A stretch of 64,000 nt of DNA from Nitrospirota bacterium (GCA_016214855.1 JACRMT010000018.1:86689-150688); one strand, 5' to 3'; shown: positions 55,897-63,463, counted from the first letter of the stretch. Made by a program: numbers and translations. Notes: generated from the letters alone by a model not told the origin.

Positions 55897-55985
55897 ACTC
55901 TTGATTAGCTAACCCCATACTATCAAATTGAGATTATTAAGCAAGATGAAAATAAGTTAATATAAGATTAAATTACTCTTGATTA
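55897..55985. promoter_or_regulatory. Repeated ACTCTTGATTA in the Rrf2/zinc-ribbon intergenic region
   Basis: The 11-mer occurs at 55897-55907 and 55975-55985. The second copy is part of CTTGA-N12-TCAAG (inverted). The 318-nt gap 55863-56180 is AT-rich and holds divergent promoters; these repeats are candidate regulator sites. No gene is seen in the gap. Confidence 0.35.
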
Positions 55986-56180
55986 AAATTCTTGTCAAGT
56001 ATAAAATGAAGATATGAGAGGTCCTGATTTTAAAGAGAGGGTGGCTCAGCTTTTTAGTGCTAAATAAAATAAGTAAAAACAATAGGATAGCTTCTGTAGC
56101 GCATCATTGTGATGAGTTTCATAAAGCGCTTAGCTTCCAGTTCGTAATATGATAGGATGAAACTGAAAGGAGTGACTGAG

Positions 56181-56351
56181 ATGAAAGAGCATAAGGATAA
56201 AGAGGAAACCTTTCTTGAGCTGGAAGAGATTCCGCAGTCTGTTACCTGCCCTCAATGCGGCGGCGGGATAGGTCTTTGGACCGGTTCCATATTGACGATA
56301 TGCTGGTTCTGCGGTTTTCATGTCTTCAAGAAAGAGACGATCATAAATTAG
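56181..56351 (+). CDS. Small zinc-ribbon protein
   Basis: 56 residues from ATG 56181, chosen because AAAGGAG lies 8 nt upstream. CPQCGG and CWFCG 20 residues apart make a zinc ribbon; the rest is charged. It precedes the peroxiredoxin gene by about 60 nt on the same strand. No specific family recognised. Confidence 0.65.
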   Translation: MKEHKDKEETFLELEEIPQSVTCPQCGGGIGLWTGSILTICWFCGFHVFKKETIIN

Positions 56352-56412
56352 CGTTTCAGCTTAGGGTCATTGACCCGAAATAGTTAACTGAATTAAAAAT
56401 GGAGGAAAGAAG

Positions 56413-57021
56413 ATGAGCGAACATTATGGCATTAAAGTCGGAGAGCCGGTACCGGATTTCAAGATCGACACGTATGAACCGTCAAAGGGAGATTTCGGAT
56501 CGATCAGCCTTGCAGAACTGAAGGCGGGCAAAAAGTGGACAGTGCTGTTCTTCTATCCGGCCGATTTCACCTTTGTCTGAGCAACAGAATTCGCTGCTCT
56601 GGCAGAGCAGCACGAGAATTTCAAGGCACTGGGTGCAGAACTCATTACGGTCAGCACAGATACCAAATTCGTCCATCTTGCCTGGAGGCAGGATGAGAAG
56701 ATGCTCGAGAAGGTGAAATATACCATGGGCTCTGATCCGAATGCGCGGCTATCGAAACTCTTCGGCGTTTATGACAAAGAGGCTGGACTTGATCTGCGCG
56801 GCACATTCATCATCAATCCTGCTGGCACCCTTATGAGCACAGAGGTGAACTTTTTCAATCTCGGAAGAAATGTTGAGGAGCTCCTCAGAAAAGTGAAGGC
56901 CAACATCTATCTCGACGCTCACCAGAATGAAGGCTGCCCTGCAAAATGGCAGAAAGACGGCGACAAAACCCTTAAGCCTTCTGCCCAGCTGGTCGGCAAG
57001 GTATTCGAAGCCCTCAAATAA
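56413..57021 (+). CDS. Selenocysteine peroxiredoxin (AhpC/Prx1 type, Sec56)
   Basis: 202 residues read through an in-frame TGA at 56578-56580. The TGA takes the place of the peroxidatic Cys: FYPADFTFV-U-ATE against the family DFTFVCPTE. The resolving Cys is C175 (EGCPAKW), so this is a typical 2-Cys enzyme with Sec in the attacking position. It reduces peroxides. GGAGG precedes ATG 56413. A SECIS-like hairpin follows. Reading only from the ATG at 56701 would lose the active site. Confidence 0.93.
56593..56611 (+). promoter_or_regulatory. SECIS-like hairpin after the peroxiredoxin UGA
   Basis: A perfect 7-bp stem GCTGCTC/GAGCAGC with loop TGGCA begins 12 nt after the TGA; G residues in the loop are about 21 nt from the codon. 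Same geometry as the hairpin in the rhodanese gene. Confidence 0.85.
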
Positions 57022-57056
57022 TGGTAAAATATTCCTAAAACAGGAGGGCTCCTACT

Positions 57057-57383
57057 ATGGCTAAATTACCGGATCAGTTCGTCAGCATCAGAAAGAGGTT
57101 TGAGAAGTTCTTTAAGGCTGTTGAGAATGTTGGAAAAGAGGCAAAGGCAGCAGGCCCGCTGAACAAGAAGACCGCACATCTGATACAGCTTGCGGCAGCA
57201 GCGGCGAGCCGTTCTGAGGGCGCTGTGCATTCACATACCAGAAGAGCGCTTGAGGCCGGTGCAAAACCTGCAGAGGTTTATCATGCGATCATCCTGCTGA
57301 CCAGCACGATCGGTTTTCCAACAGTCTCCGCTGCACTCTGCTGGGCGGATGATGTTATCAGCGAGAAGGCAAAGAAGAAGTAG
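57057..57383 (+). CDS. AhpD/carboxymuconolactone decarboxylase-like protein lacking the CxxC
   Basis: 108 residues of the AhpD-like fold: HLIQLAAAAASRSEGAVHSHTRRALEAGAKPAEVYHAIILLTS. The site that is usually CxxC before a His reads EGAVHSH here, so a disulfide-based reductase role for the peroxiredoxin is not supported by its own residues. It follows the peroxiredoxin gene by 35 nt with AGGAGG before the ATG and its own TGGTAAAAT promoter-like box. Confidence 0.8.
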   Translation: MAKLPDQFVSIRKRFEKFFKAVENVGKEAKAAGPLNKKTAHLIQLAAAAASRSEGAVHSHTRRALEAGAKPAEVYHAIILLTSTIGFPTVSAALCWADDVISEKAKKK

Positions 57384-57408
57384 GAAATATTGTTCTGAGT
57401 AACAGAGG

Positions 57409-57443
57409 GGAGGTGGACAGGAAGCTGTTTACCTCCTTTTTTT
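57409..57443 (+). terminator. Intrinsic terminator after the peroxiredoxin operon
   Basis: GGAGGT..ACAG pairs with CTGT..ACCTCC around GAAG, followed by seven T residues. Confidence 0.85.
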
Positions 57444-57524
57444 GAGCCTACTTGCGGTGAGGTTACGCTTCTGACCAGGAGATGAGGGGGCGGGTTCCTT
57501 CGCCAGCCCCTTTCGAACGACTCG

Positions 57525-57764
57525 TCAGGCGCTCTTTTGGTGCTGTGATGTGTACCAATCAACGAGTTGACGAATCATTTTTTGATATGACGTATGATTT
57601 TTTTTAGCCTCTTTCTTGAAGAATTCAATGCTTGATTTCTTCAGCGCGAGGGTTACTTTGACATTGTCCTCTTTAAGGACCAATTGGTCCGGCGGCGGCA
57701 GGAAATCGCTTATGACCTTCAATTTCCCCATTGGTTCGTCAGTGTATCTAATTTTGCTCTTCAT
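57525..57764 (-). CDS. BrnA-like antitoxin
   Basis: 79 residues from ATG 57764: KVISDFLPPPDQL, then VKVTLALKKSSIEFFKKEAKKNHTSYQKMIRQLVDWY, the ribbon-helix-helix BrnA/CopG pattern. It overlaps the BrnT-like gene by 17 nt, the typical toxin-first order of this pair. Confidence 0.85.
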   Translation of the reverse strand: MKSKIRYTDEPMGKLKVISDFLPPPDQLVLKEDNVKVTLALKKSSIEFFKKEAKKNHTSYQKMIRQLVDWYTSQHQKSA

Positions 57765-58026
57765 ATATCTTCCTTCCTTTCCTCCAGAATCCCGCGCCAT
57801 AAATGCGAATGACACTTGCACGATAGGTAAACCTAACGGTCATAATCCCATCGCCGACACGACCAATACAATAGTATCGATCTTCTGTATTACTGTGCTC
57901 CACATCTTCGGCAATGATGCGGTGCGGATCAAGAAAAGCGTGCTGCGCAAGGGAAAAGGGAACGTTGTGCTTGGCGCGGTTTTCCTGATCCTTTTGCTTG
58001 TCCCATTCAAATTGGACTTTTTTCAT
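57748..58026 (-). CDS. BrnT-like toxin
   Basis: 92 residues: FEWDKQKDQENRAKHNVPFSLAQHAFLDPHR, then EDRYYCIGRVGDGIMTVRFTYR and RIYGAGFWRKGRKIYEE. This is the BrnT (RelE-like ribonuclease) family. First gene of a type II pair. The 237 nt upstream (58027-58263) hold no gene. Confidence 0.9.
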   Translation of the reverse strand: MKKVQFEWDKQKDQENRAKHNVPFSLAQHAFLDPHRIIAEDVEHSNTEDRYYCIGRVGDGIMTVRFTYRASVIRIYGAGFWRKGRKIYEEQN

Positions 58027-58252
58027 TGATCATACGTTACCACAGGTTGGACTTATTAGCAATATATAAGTATGGTTAATTGTATGGTTCTATGCTGGCG
58101 GGGGTAACGTTCCCTGCTAAAACTTATTGGAGGGATCAACTTTGTCCCAGGTCAAGGGCTGACCCCAGTGGCTTGAACTATCAAGTCATCTGCGGAATGT
58201 CAATAAGCAAGTCTGACCCCATAGGCTTACCGCATGATGGGTGGTGTGGGGA

Positions 58253-58273
58253 GGGACGGCTAACTACCGTCCC
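58253..58273. other. Hairpin at the distal edge of the cassette array
   Basis: GGGACGG/CCGTCCC with a 7-nt loop that contains the stop codon of the HEAT-like gene. The adjacent GTGTGGGGAGGGACGG text resembles flanks often found beside mobile introns or insertion elements, but no element is intact. It may be a terminator or a degenerate end of the last cassette. Confidence 0.35.
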
Positions 58274-58902
58274 TTACCCGATTCGGCGTCAGTTTTCTTT
58301 AGCCATTCGAGAGCATGCGCAACAGATTCGCGGACACATTGATCTGTATCCGTTGAGAGATCATGAAGGACTTCGGAAGCCTCAGGTCGATACTGATTAA
58401 TTATGCCGTTGATGCACGCTATGCGTGTCTGATGAAAAAGCTCTTGCCGACGTGCGCCTTTGAATAGGTATTGTCGTGTATTTGGATTTTTCAGATGAGC
58501 TAAGATCACACCGGCTTTCCATGATATTTCACCACCGCCCGTTGAAAGGAGCCAATTGCCGAGTAAATCTACGAATGCCTGTTCTGCAGGCCAAAGATCT
58601 TCTCTGTCCATCAAGAGACTCCCTAAAGCATACATATAATCAGCTAACCACGACGTATCAGCGGGAGTTGACTTGGCAATCTCTTTTATAAGTGGTTCAA
58701 TGAAAGTCTCCGAGTTTATATTCTCTAATAAGGCAGTAAACCTGTTTGTGTTCTCAATCGTTTGGGGATTTTCAATTAGTTCGGTCAGTTTTGATGTCAG
58801 GCCATCGTCATCTGTCTCAAGCATAACTGTGTAGAGAAAAGACAATGCCTCATTTCTCTTTTCGTCAGATGATAGCTCTTCAATTAGATTCTCAATTTTC
58901 AT
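58264..58902 (-). CDS. HEAT-repeat-like cassette protein
   Basis: 212 residues, all-helical, with a HEAT-like C-terminal unit (ASEVLHDLSTDTDQCVRESVAHALEWLKK). No catalytic motif or membrane segment. It starts 10 nt after the attC-like site at 58913, as the first gene of the last visible cassette. Probably a protein-binding scaffold; the role is unknown. Confidence 0.65.
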   Translation of the reverse strand: MKIENLIEELSSDEKRNEALSFLYTVMLETDDDGLTSKLTELIENPQTIENTNRFTALLENINSETFIEPLIKEIAKSTPADTSWLADYMYALGSLLMDREDLWPAEQAFVDLLGNWLLSTGGGEISWKAGVILAHLKNPNTRQYLFKGARRQELFHQTRIACINGIINQYRPEASEVLHDLSTDTDQCVRESVAHALEWLKKTDAESGKGR

Positions 58903-58912
58903 TTATTTCTCC

Positions 58913-59000
58913 GCAGAACGATGGCTCACTTGCCGGGCCACAGACCTGAAACGAAAACCAAAAAGCGGTTATTCCCGGTCAAGTGGAGCCTTTTGTTATC
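58913..59000 (-). other. attC-like site A
   Basis: Core boxes GCAGAAC (58913) and GTTATC (58995-59000) enclose arms GCTCACTTGCCGGG and CCCGGTCAAGTGGAGC, which pair with two unpaired extra bases, the asymmetric bulges expected of attC. Confidence 0.72.
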
Positions 59001-59443
59001 TTTTGATTTATTATTTTTAGCGCTATGTAGACCAGTAATCCCAGAGCCAAGGAATTCAGGAAGTTTGCAATGTAGTCTATAAATTGTCCCTGAGTTCGGA
59101 ATTGGTCTCGGCTGATCTCCTTAGTAATGACTTTGTTCATCTGATTTTGTCTTATTTCTTTTAGTAACGGATTGATTAACGGTTTTGCTGGTAGGGATAT
59201 TATCAGTTCTGGAATTTGCCATTTGGCTTTTATTTCGTCACTCTTGCTTTTCATGTTTTGCAATATTCTGGTTGCTTCTTCTTCTGACTTTGCTTTGTCG
59301 CTGGCAGCCGACAAACCGCCTACGACTACCTGCCCGATTTCAGTACCGATTTGAACAGCGATATAGTGACCAATAACCGATGCAAGGACGAAATGGATAA
59401 TTGAGACAGAGAGCGCAATGGTTATTATTTTCTTATTTGTCAT
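58979..59443 (-). CDS. Cassette-encoded membrane protein
   Basis: 154 residues: a TM helix (~6-28), a soluble charged middle with helix EEEATRILQNMKSKSDEIKAKW, and a second TM helix near 125-145. Its last codons lie inside attC site A, as is common for cassette genes. No family recognised. Confidence 0.6.
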   Translation of the reverse strand: MTNKKIITIALSVSIIHFVLASVIGHYIAVQIGTEIGQVVVGGLSAASDKAKSEEEATRILQNMKSKSDEIKAKWQIPELIISLPAKPLINPLLKEIRQNQMNKVITKEISRDQFRTQGQFIDYIANFLNSLALGLLVYIALKIINQKITKGST

Positions 59444-59458
59444 TTATTTATTTTGTGA

Positions 59459-59514
59459 AGATAACGTGCTGATCACCGGCGGCGTAAGCCGTCCGGTGGA
59501 TTAGTTGGTTATAC
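59459..59514 (-). other. attC-like site B
   Basis: Core boxes AGATAAC and GTTATAC at the ends; arms CACCGGCGGC and GCCGTCCGGTG pair around GTAA with one bulged T. A start codon (59443) follows 15 nt beyond the R' box on the minus strand. Confidence 0.78.
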
Positions 59515-59520
59515 GGTCCT

Positions 59521-60099
59521 TTAATCCAATCTTAGAAATACCGGTGTTGTACCGTTGCTTCTTATGTCCCAGTATTCTGGATGCATAGGGACCATAACTC
59601 CGTTGTCGTTCTTGAAGTCAAAGATTTCTTTCTCTATAGTTGCGAGATGTTTCAAGTTCCGTTGGGCGAGTTTCTTGAAATCGATTTTTGCGACCGTTGG
59701 GTTCATGTGGTGTATGTCATTACGATAACTCTTCCAAATCTTCATTGAAGCCTCTCCACAAGCACCAGAGATGATATTCTTTTCCTTCAATTCGCTAATG
59801 AGTTGTTCCACAGTTTTGGCTGTACCATCAGGTTGGTTTCTTTCGATACCTTTTCTTTCAGCCACGAACTTCATGATGCCTTCGTTGATGGCATGGCTCA
59901 TCATTACCGCTCCAATGAAATAGCCGTCGCGGTAAAGGTAAATGCATTCAGACGAGGCTGGAGCAAAATAATGCTCTCCGATAATACCCTGATGTTCGAT
60001 CTCCAGATATCTTTCTATCTTGTCTTCCATAAAGCTCTGACAGTGAGATTCAATACTTTCCTTAACTGCGATCCTCTTCATAATTTTTGAGGTTTCCAT
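59521..60099 (-). CDS. HEPN-like cassette protein (RxxxxH motif)
   Basis: 192 residues, mostly helical. The segment SYRNDIHHMNP contains R-x4-H, the catalytic pattern of HEPN ribonucleases, in a long helix followed by KLAQRNLKHLATIEKEIF. Many HEPN proteins are toxins or defence effectors. It lies between attC sites B and C with no partner gene in its cassette. The assignment rests on the motif and helical context only. Confidence 0.55.
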   Translation of the reverse strand: METSKIMKRIAVKESIESHCQSFMEDKIERYLEIEHQGIIGEHYFAPASSECIYLYRDGYFIGAVMMSHAINEGIMKFVAERKGIERNQPDGTAKTVEQLISELKEKNIISGACGEASMKIWKSYRNDIHHMNPTVAKIDFKKLAQRNLKHLATIEKEIFDFKNDNGVMVPMHPEYWDIRSNGTTPVFLRLD

Positions 60100-60109
60100 A
60101 TTCTTCCTC

Positions 60110-60169
60110 GTATAACGCGCGGGTGAGACGCGCGTACTTTGCGCGTCGGACTCGACCCGCTCGTTGGTT
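60110..60169 (-). other. attC-like site C
   Basis: Core boxes GTATAAC (60110) and GTTGGTT (60163); arms GCGGGT/ACCCGC and GACGCGC/GCGCGTC pair around a TACTTT-containing loop, with unequal spacers. Confidence 0.8.
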
Positions 60170-60184
60170 CGTATTATTCAGTTT

Positions 60185-61072
60185 TTAATTAAGAGGCTTC
60201 CAGGTTACGATATTATCTTTCGTTTCGCTGATTTCTGCTTTCATACCAGCGGCCCCAAAAAGATCGCCATATAGTTTCTGGTCTTCGGGCACTCCTGCAT
60301 CACCAGGTTGAATTAATTTTCTATTCATTACAAATAAACCTGCACTTGTTATCCGTTCTTCAACAATATAGCCGCTCCCAGCATTTGAATGAGCATATGT
60401 AGTTATCGTACCTTCACCCTTTATTGTTTTCTTCAGATTGATTGCTAAAGGGTGCGCAAAAAAAGCGCCAATTTCTCTGTAAGTCCCATCAGCCTTTCCA
60501 AGATATAGAAAAAAGTGACCACCAGCATTTCCGAACATACTCGTATCATAAGAAAGTGCAACGTCGTCGATGCCATCATTATTAAAATCTGCGACGAGCC
60601 TATATCTTTCCCGTGATCGCCCGGGTTCTTCGGGTATCTTCTCTAAAGGAATCAGAGACGGATCTTTTAAGAGAATATAATCTTCTTTGAAGTGATTGGT
60701 TCGCACCGATAGTGACCAACTTTCAAAAAGATCAATACGTTGATCATATGCATCTTTAATGCAGTCAGAAATAGTTTTTGAATTTGCACACGTGGCGTCA
60801 CGACTTTTCAGCCATGCCCTTTGGTCATCCTTAAATTGATTTACTTCAGATTTTGGGATGCTCGAAAAGAGCTTCTGGTAATGAAAATTTAGACGTTTAT
60901 CAAGGGCAGCCAGTGACGAGTTGCTGCAAATGGTCTTCTCTGCTTTCGATTTTGCTTTGTTACAGTCAAAACCCGCTTCGTATTGTTTCTCAGAAGAGAT
61001 AGAGATGGTGGCGGATAACGCGACTATGGTAATCACGGAGATTATTATCCTTATCACATTACGTTCTATCAT
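60185..61072 (-). CDS. Exported LprI-like protein with FG-GAP-like segment
   Basis: 295 residues from ATG 61072 (AAAGG upstream); starting further upstream would read through attC site D. Signal helix ~5-25. Residues ~30-115 match the LprI/DUF1311 domain (FDCNKAKSKAEKTICS, DDQRAWLKSRDATC with paired Cys). Then LVADFNNDGIDDVALSYD, a calcium-loop-like repeat. The LprI domain inhibits lysozyme in some bacteria, but that role here is only a possibility. Confidence 0.75.
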   Translation of the reverse strand: MIERNVIRIIISVITIVALSATISISSEKQYEAGFDCNKAKSKAEKTICSNSSLAALDKRLNFHYQKLFSSIPKSEVNQFKDDQRAWLKSRDATCANSKTISDCIKDAYDQRIDLFESWSLSVRTNHFKEDYILLKDPSLIPLEKIPEEPGRSRERYRLVADFNNDGIDDVALSYDTSMFGNAGGHFFLYLGKADGTYREIGAFFAHPLAINLKKTIKGEGTITTYAHSNAGSGYIVEERITSAGLFVMNRKLIQPGDAGVPEDQKLYGDLFGAAGMKAEISETKDNIVTWKPLN

Positions 61073-61090
61073 GGATTGCCTTTCATCCAA

Positions 61091-61150
61091 AATTAACGCG
61101 CGGCTGACCCGCCGGGCGAAGCCTGGACGGAGTCGAGCCGCTGGTTGGAA
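61091..61150 (-). other. attC-like site D
   Basis: Core boxes AATTAAC (61091) and GTTGGAA (61144); arms GCGGCT/AGCCGC with an inner CCG.C.GGC/GCC.G..CGG stem. Start codon 61072 follows ~19 nt away on the minus strand. Confidence 0.8.
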
Positions 61151-61202
61151 CTTCGATTTTTTATTGCAGCCGATTGAAGTTTGTAGGCTGAACCTGTATT
61201 TC

Positions 61203-61382
61203 CTATTTGGCAACAGTTTTCGATGGAACGGGCTTACGATGCTCGAAAGAAACCAGTTTTTTGCCAGATGCAGCTTGTCTCCGCAGAATGTCTTGAAATA
61301 TCGCGTCCGCGTTGTGACCGAACTGATTGGCGTATTGTTCTCTCAATGAGCGCGTCTCTTTGACAATAGGGTCTTGCCACAT
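61203..61382 (-). CDS. 59-residue partner of the PIN toxin (probable antitoxin)
   Basis: Begins MWQDPIVKETRSLREQYANQ, then HNADAIFQDILRRQAASGKKLV. Such short proteins are found after PIN-domain genes in several lineages. GGAGGAGG lies before the ATG and the gene starts 3 nt after the PIN gene. Antitoxin function is inferred from the pairing; the toxin-first order is unusual for VapBC. Confidence 0.68.
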   Translation of the reverse strand: MWQDPIVKETRSLREQYANQFGHNADAIFQDILRRQAASGKKLVSFEHRKPVPSKTVAK

Positions 61383-61385
61383 AGC

Positions 61386-61862
61386 CTAAACCTCCTCCGT
61401 TAGTTCTTGCGGTGTGCAGATGATGGGCGGCTCGTAACCAAGTGCCCGGCAGGTGGCCTCAATTTTAGGCCGTGTATGAGCGTTAGCAATATGAGTGCAA
61501 TTCCAGGTGAGCATATATTCGATGCCGTTCACGGTCGCAATAGCCACATGATAAGCGTCAATTTCGGCGTTTGCTGGCAGAGCGTTCCGACGGATGAGTT
61601 CTTGGCCCAGTACCCGAACCTCCTCTGTTGCTTGTAGCTCCATGATGTCGGCGATTGACTCAAGACGTCTCTTTACCGCGTCAGGATGCCCAAGACTGGC
61701 CTCAGCAACGACAAACTCCGATATGAACAAATCGAAGTTGAGCCGCTGCGTCTCCCACCACTCGATGGTGACGTTCTGGTTGGCCATTGCACGGATGTCG
61801 TTGGTTGGGCGTGCCGTGAGATAACTTATAACCGAAGTTTCGATATAAACCTTAGCTTTCAA
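61386..61862 (-). CDS. PIN-domain ribonuclease, VapC-like toxin
   Basis: 158 residues: YIETSVISYLT (first acidic residue is Glu, as in one PIN subgroup), EFVVAEASLG, EIDAYHVAIATV and LTWNCTHIAN supply the acidic metal site. Start is TTG 61862 with GGAGG upstream, shortly after attC site E. Forms a toxin-antitoxin pair with the downstream 59-residue protein. Confidence 0.83.
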   Translation of the reverse strand: MKAKVYIETSVISYLTARPTNDIRAMANQNVTIEWWETQRLNFDLFISEFVVAEASLGHPDAVKRRLESIADIMELQATEEVRVLGQELIRRNALPANAEIDAYHVAIATVNGIEYMLTWNCTHIANAHTRPKIEATCRALGYEPPIICTPQELTEEV

Positions 61863-61882
61863 AATGCCTCCTGCTATTTCTC

Positions 61883-61921
61883 GTATAACGGTTCAGGCCT
61901 CGATGCCATTATCAGTTTATT
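61883..61921 (-). other. attC-like site E (short, degenerate)
   Basis: GTATAAC at 61883 is identical to the box of site C; a facing GTTTATT lies near 61915. A 7-bp pairing ATAATGG/CCGTTAT (one wobble) is all that remains of the arms, so this may be truncated. Confidence 0.5.
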
Positions 61922-62919
61922 TCTTTGATTTCGTAGCCTAATTTCATGGCGTGAGCAAGAAACTTCTCAATATTTCCCTTCCCCCACTGATTAGAAATTG
62001 CATACAGCGATGAATCAGAAAATTGAATAATCTCATCTTCGCCCAGAAAGTGCCTGTCTATGCCCTGTCTTTCATAAGTTGCTTTTGCTTCCGATATTGG
62101 AACAAACATTCCACCGCTGCGCGTTTCTTGCGGAAAAGCCTGCAACAACTCGGAAAAGGTATCTGGAGTATGTTTTGAAATCCAATCTCTTATTACCGCA
62201 AGAACGATTTTTCTCTTGTTGTATTCTAACCCATTGAATAAATAATGTGTATGATCTTTTGATGATTTTTTTGCTTCTCTTCTTCCTTCAGATTGTTGCT
62301 TTATCTTAATTTGATAACTCTCTGCTTCAGGAAGCGGTATAATCTGTTGAGCATCGACCAAAATTTTATCCTGATATTTGTATGGAATGAGACGAACACA
62401 ACGAATATCAAGACTCCGCTCATTTAGCCACATTACCGACGTTGTAAGCTCTTTTGAGAAATTGGCCGAAACAAGAACGATACGAACGTCCGATGCAAAA
62501 TCATCTTCTTGTGGCTCTTCCCACCCTAAGAAATCAAGTAGTGCGGTTTCTGCATTCGTCTCGTTGCTGACAGAATCCAAATATTTTTGATAAATTTCAG
62601 TTGCTCTAACGAACGTCAGTGTAGAAACCATTGCAGCATAACGTAACGCCTGTAACTCCATAAACTCGCCGGTATCTGTACGTTTCAGTTCGATTACGAC
62701 CAAGTTGGCTTCTTTATCGACTGCAAGTAAGTCAATTCTGCGCTGGCTTTCCGACCATTCTGAGAACTCCTCTGATATAACAAGGCAGTTCGGTGCAACG
62801 ATATCAATTTGTGTTTTAAGCGCAACTTGTAGATGCTGCCTTTCTAAAATGCCTTCACTATTGAAATTCGTTTCACCTATTTTCTGAAATGCCTTATTCT
62901 CGAAGCTATAAATTGCCAT
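61912..62919 (-). CDS. PD-(D/E)XK-like (NucS/DUF91-type) nuclease-fold cassette protein
   Basis: 335 residues. RRIDLLAVDKEANLVVIELKR gives D-x(n)-E-x-K, the nuclease core, preceded by LVISEEFSEW. The C-terminal half (from ~215) may be a specificity or winged-helix region (RKIVLAVIRDWISKHTP). It resembles endonuclease NucS-like or restriction-type proteins. Alone in its cassette. Possibly a defence nuclease; the target is unknown. Confidence 0.72.
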   Translation of the reverse strand: MAIYSFENKAFQKIGETNFNSEGILERQHLQVALKTQIDIVAPNCLVISEEFSEWSESQRRIDLLAVDKEANLVVIELKRTDTGEFMELQALRYAAMVSTLTFVRATEIYQKYLDSVSNETNAETALLDFLGWEEPQEDDFASDVRIVLVSANFSKELTTSVMWLNERSLDIRCVRLIPYKYQDKILVDAQQIIPLPEAESYQIKIKQQSEGRREAKKSSKDHTHYLFNGLEYNKRKIVLAVIRDWISKHTPDTFSELLQAFPQETRSGGMFVPISEAKATYERQGIDRHFLGEDEIIQFSDSSLYAISNQWGKGNIEKFLAHAMKLGYEIKEIN

Positions 62920-62953
62920 ATAGTCTCCTGTATCTATCTCAAGTCAACGAAAA

Positions 62954-63035
62954 ACATAACCCGCGCGGGCCGTAAAGCCTGAGCAAAAACCAAACCGGCG
63001 TTAACCCCGCGTCGGTGTTGATGTGCTTGTTGTAC
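62954..63035 (-). other. attC-like site F
   Basis: Core boxes ACATAAC (62954) and GTTGTAC (63029); arms CCGCGCGGG-like and CCCCGCGTCGG-like pair imperfectly around an A-rich loop. Start codon 62919 follows 35 nt beyond. Confidence 0.72.
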
Positions 63036-63087
63036 GTTTTTTTTATTTATTTTTTATTAATCTTTAACATTTGGAGGAAAAAATAAA

Positions 63088-63255
63088 ATGACCCCTTTAG
63101 AAAAATCTGCAATAGTAACAAAAGTCGTCACTGTTTTTGACCAAGCCAAAGGTATGTCGCCTGACGACAAGATGTATATCCTTATGGCTGTCATCGAAAC
63201 TTTAGGACAACCAGAGGACAGTTGGCGCGTCAGCGTAATGCCGTTAGATAAGTGA
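63088..63255 (+). CDS. 55-residue protein, opposite strand within the array
   Basis: MTPLEKSAIVTKVVTVFDQA, then GMSPDDKMYILMAVIETLGQPEDSW. Well-spaced TTGGAGG before the ATG. Helical, no known motif. It is the only complete gene of the array on the plus strand and converges on the coiled-coil gene, 4 nt apart. Confidence 0.6.
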   Translation: MTPLEKSAIVTKVVTVFDQAKGMSPDDKMYILMAVIETLGQPEDSWRVSVMPLDK

Positions 63256-63259
63256 TGTG

Positions 63260-63424
63260 TTATTCCTTTTTCATTTCAAAAATTCTAAAGGCATCACGTG
63301 GGTCAATGGGAACTGATTGTTTTTTGGGCATTTTAAGATTGAGATGCTTCATAATGAACGCGATTTGTTCTTCAAGAGTTTTTACTTTTTCGGAAAGTTC
63401 TTCGATTTTCTTTGGATCAGTCAT
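63260..63424 (-). CDS. 54-residue coiled-coil cassette protein
   Basis: From ATG 63424 (AAGGAG upstream): MTDPKKIEELSEKVKTLEEQIAFIM is a heptad-like coiled coil, then a basic PMPKK-type tail. It follows the two-helix membrane gene in the same cassette. Unknown function. Confidence 0.55.
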   Translation of the reverse strand: MTDPKKIEELSEKVKTLEEQIAFIMKHLNLKMPKKQSVPIDPRDAFRIFEMKKE

Positions 63425-63463
63425 TGGTGAATTCTCCTTTTTGGGTAATAAGTTTTTGTCCAT

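Noticed and set aside
56701..57021. A short AhpC-like protein starting at 56701
   Set aside because: It would lack the whole active-site half; the gene starts at 56413 and reads through a Sec TGA.
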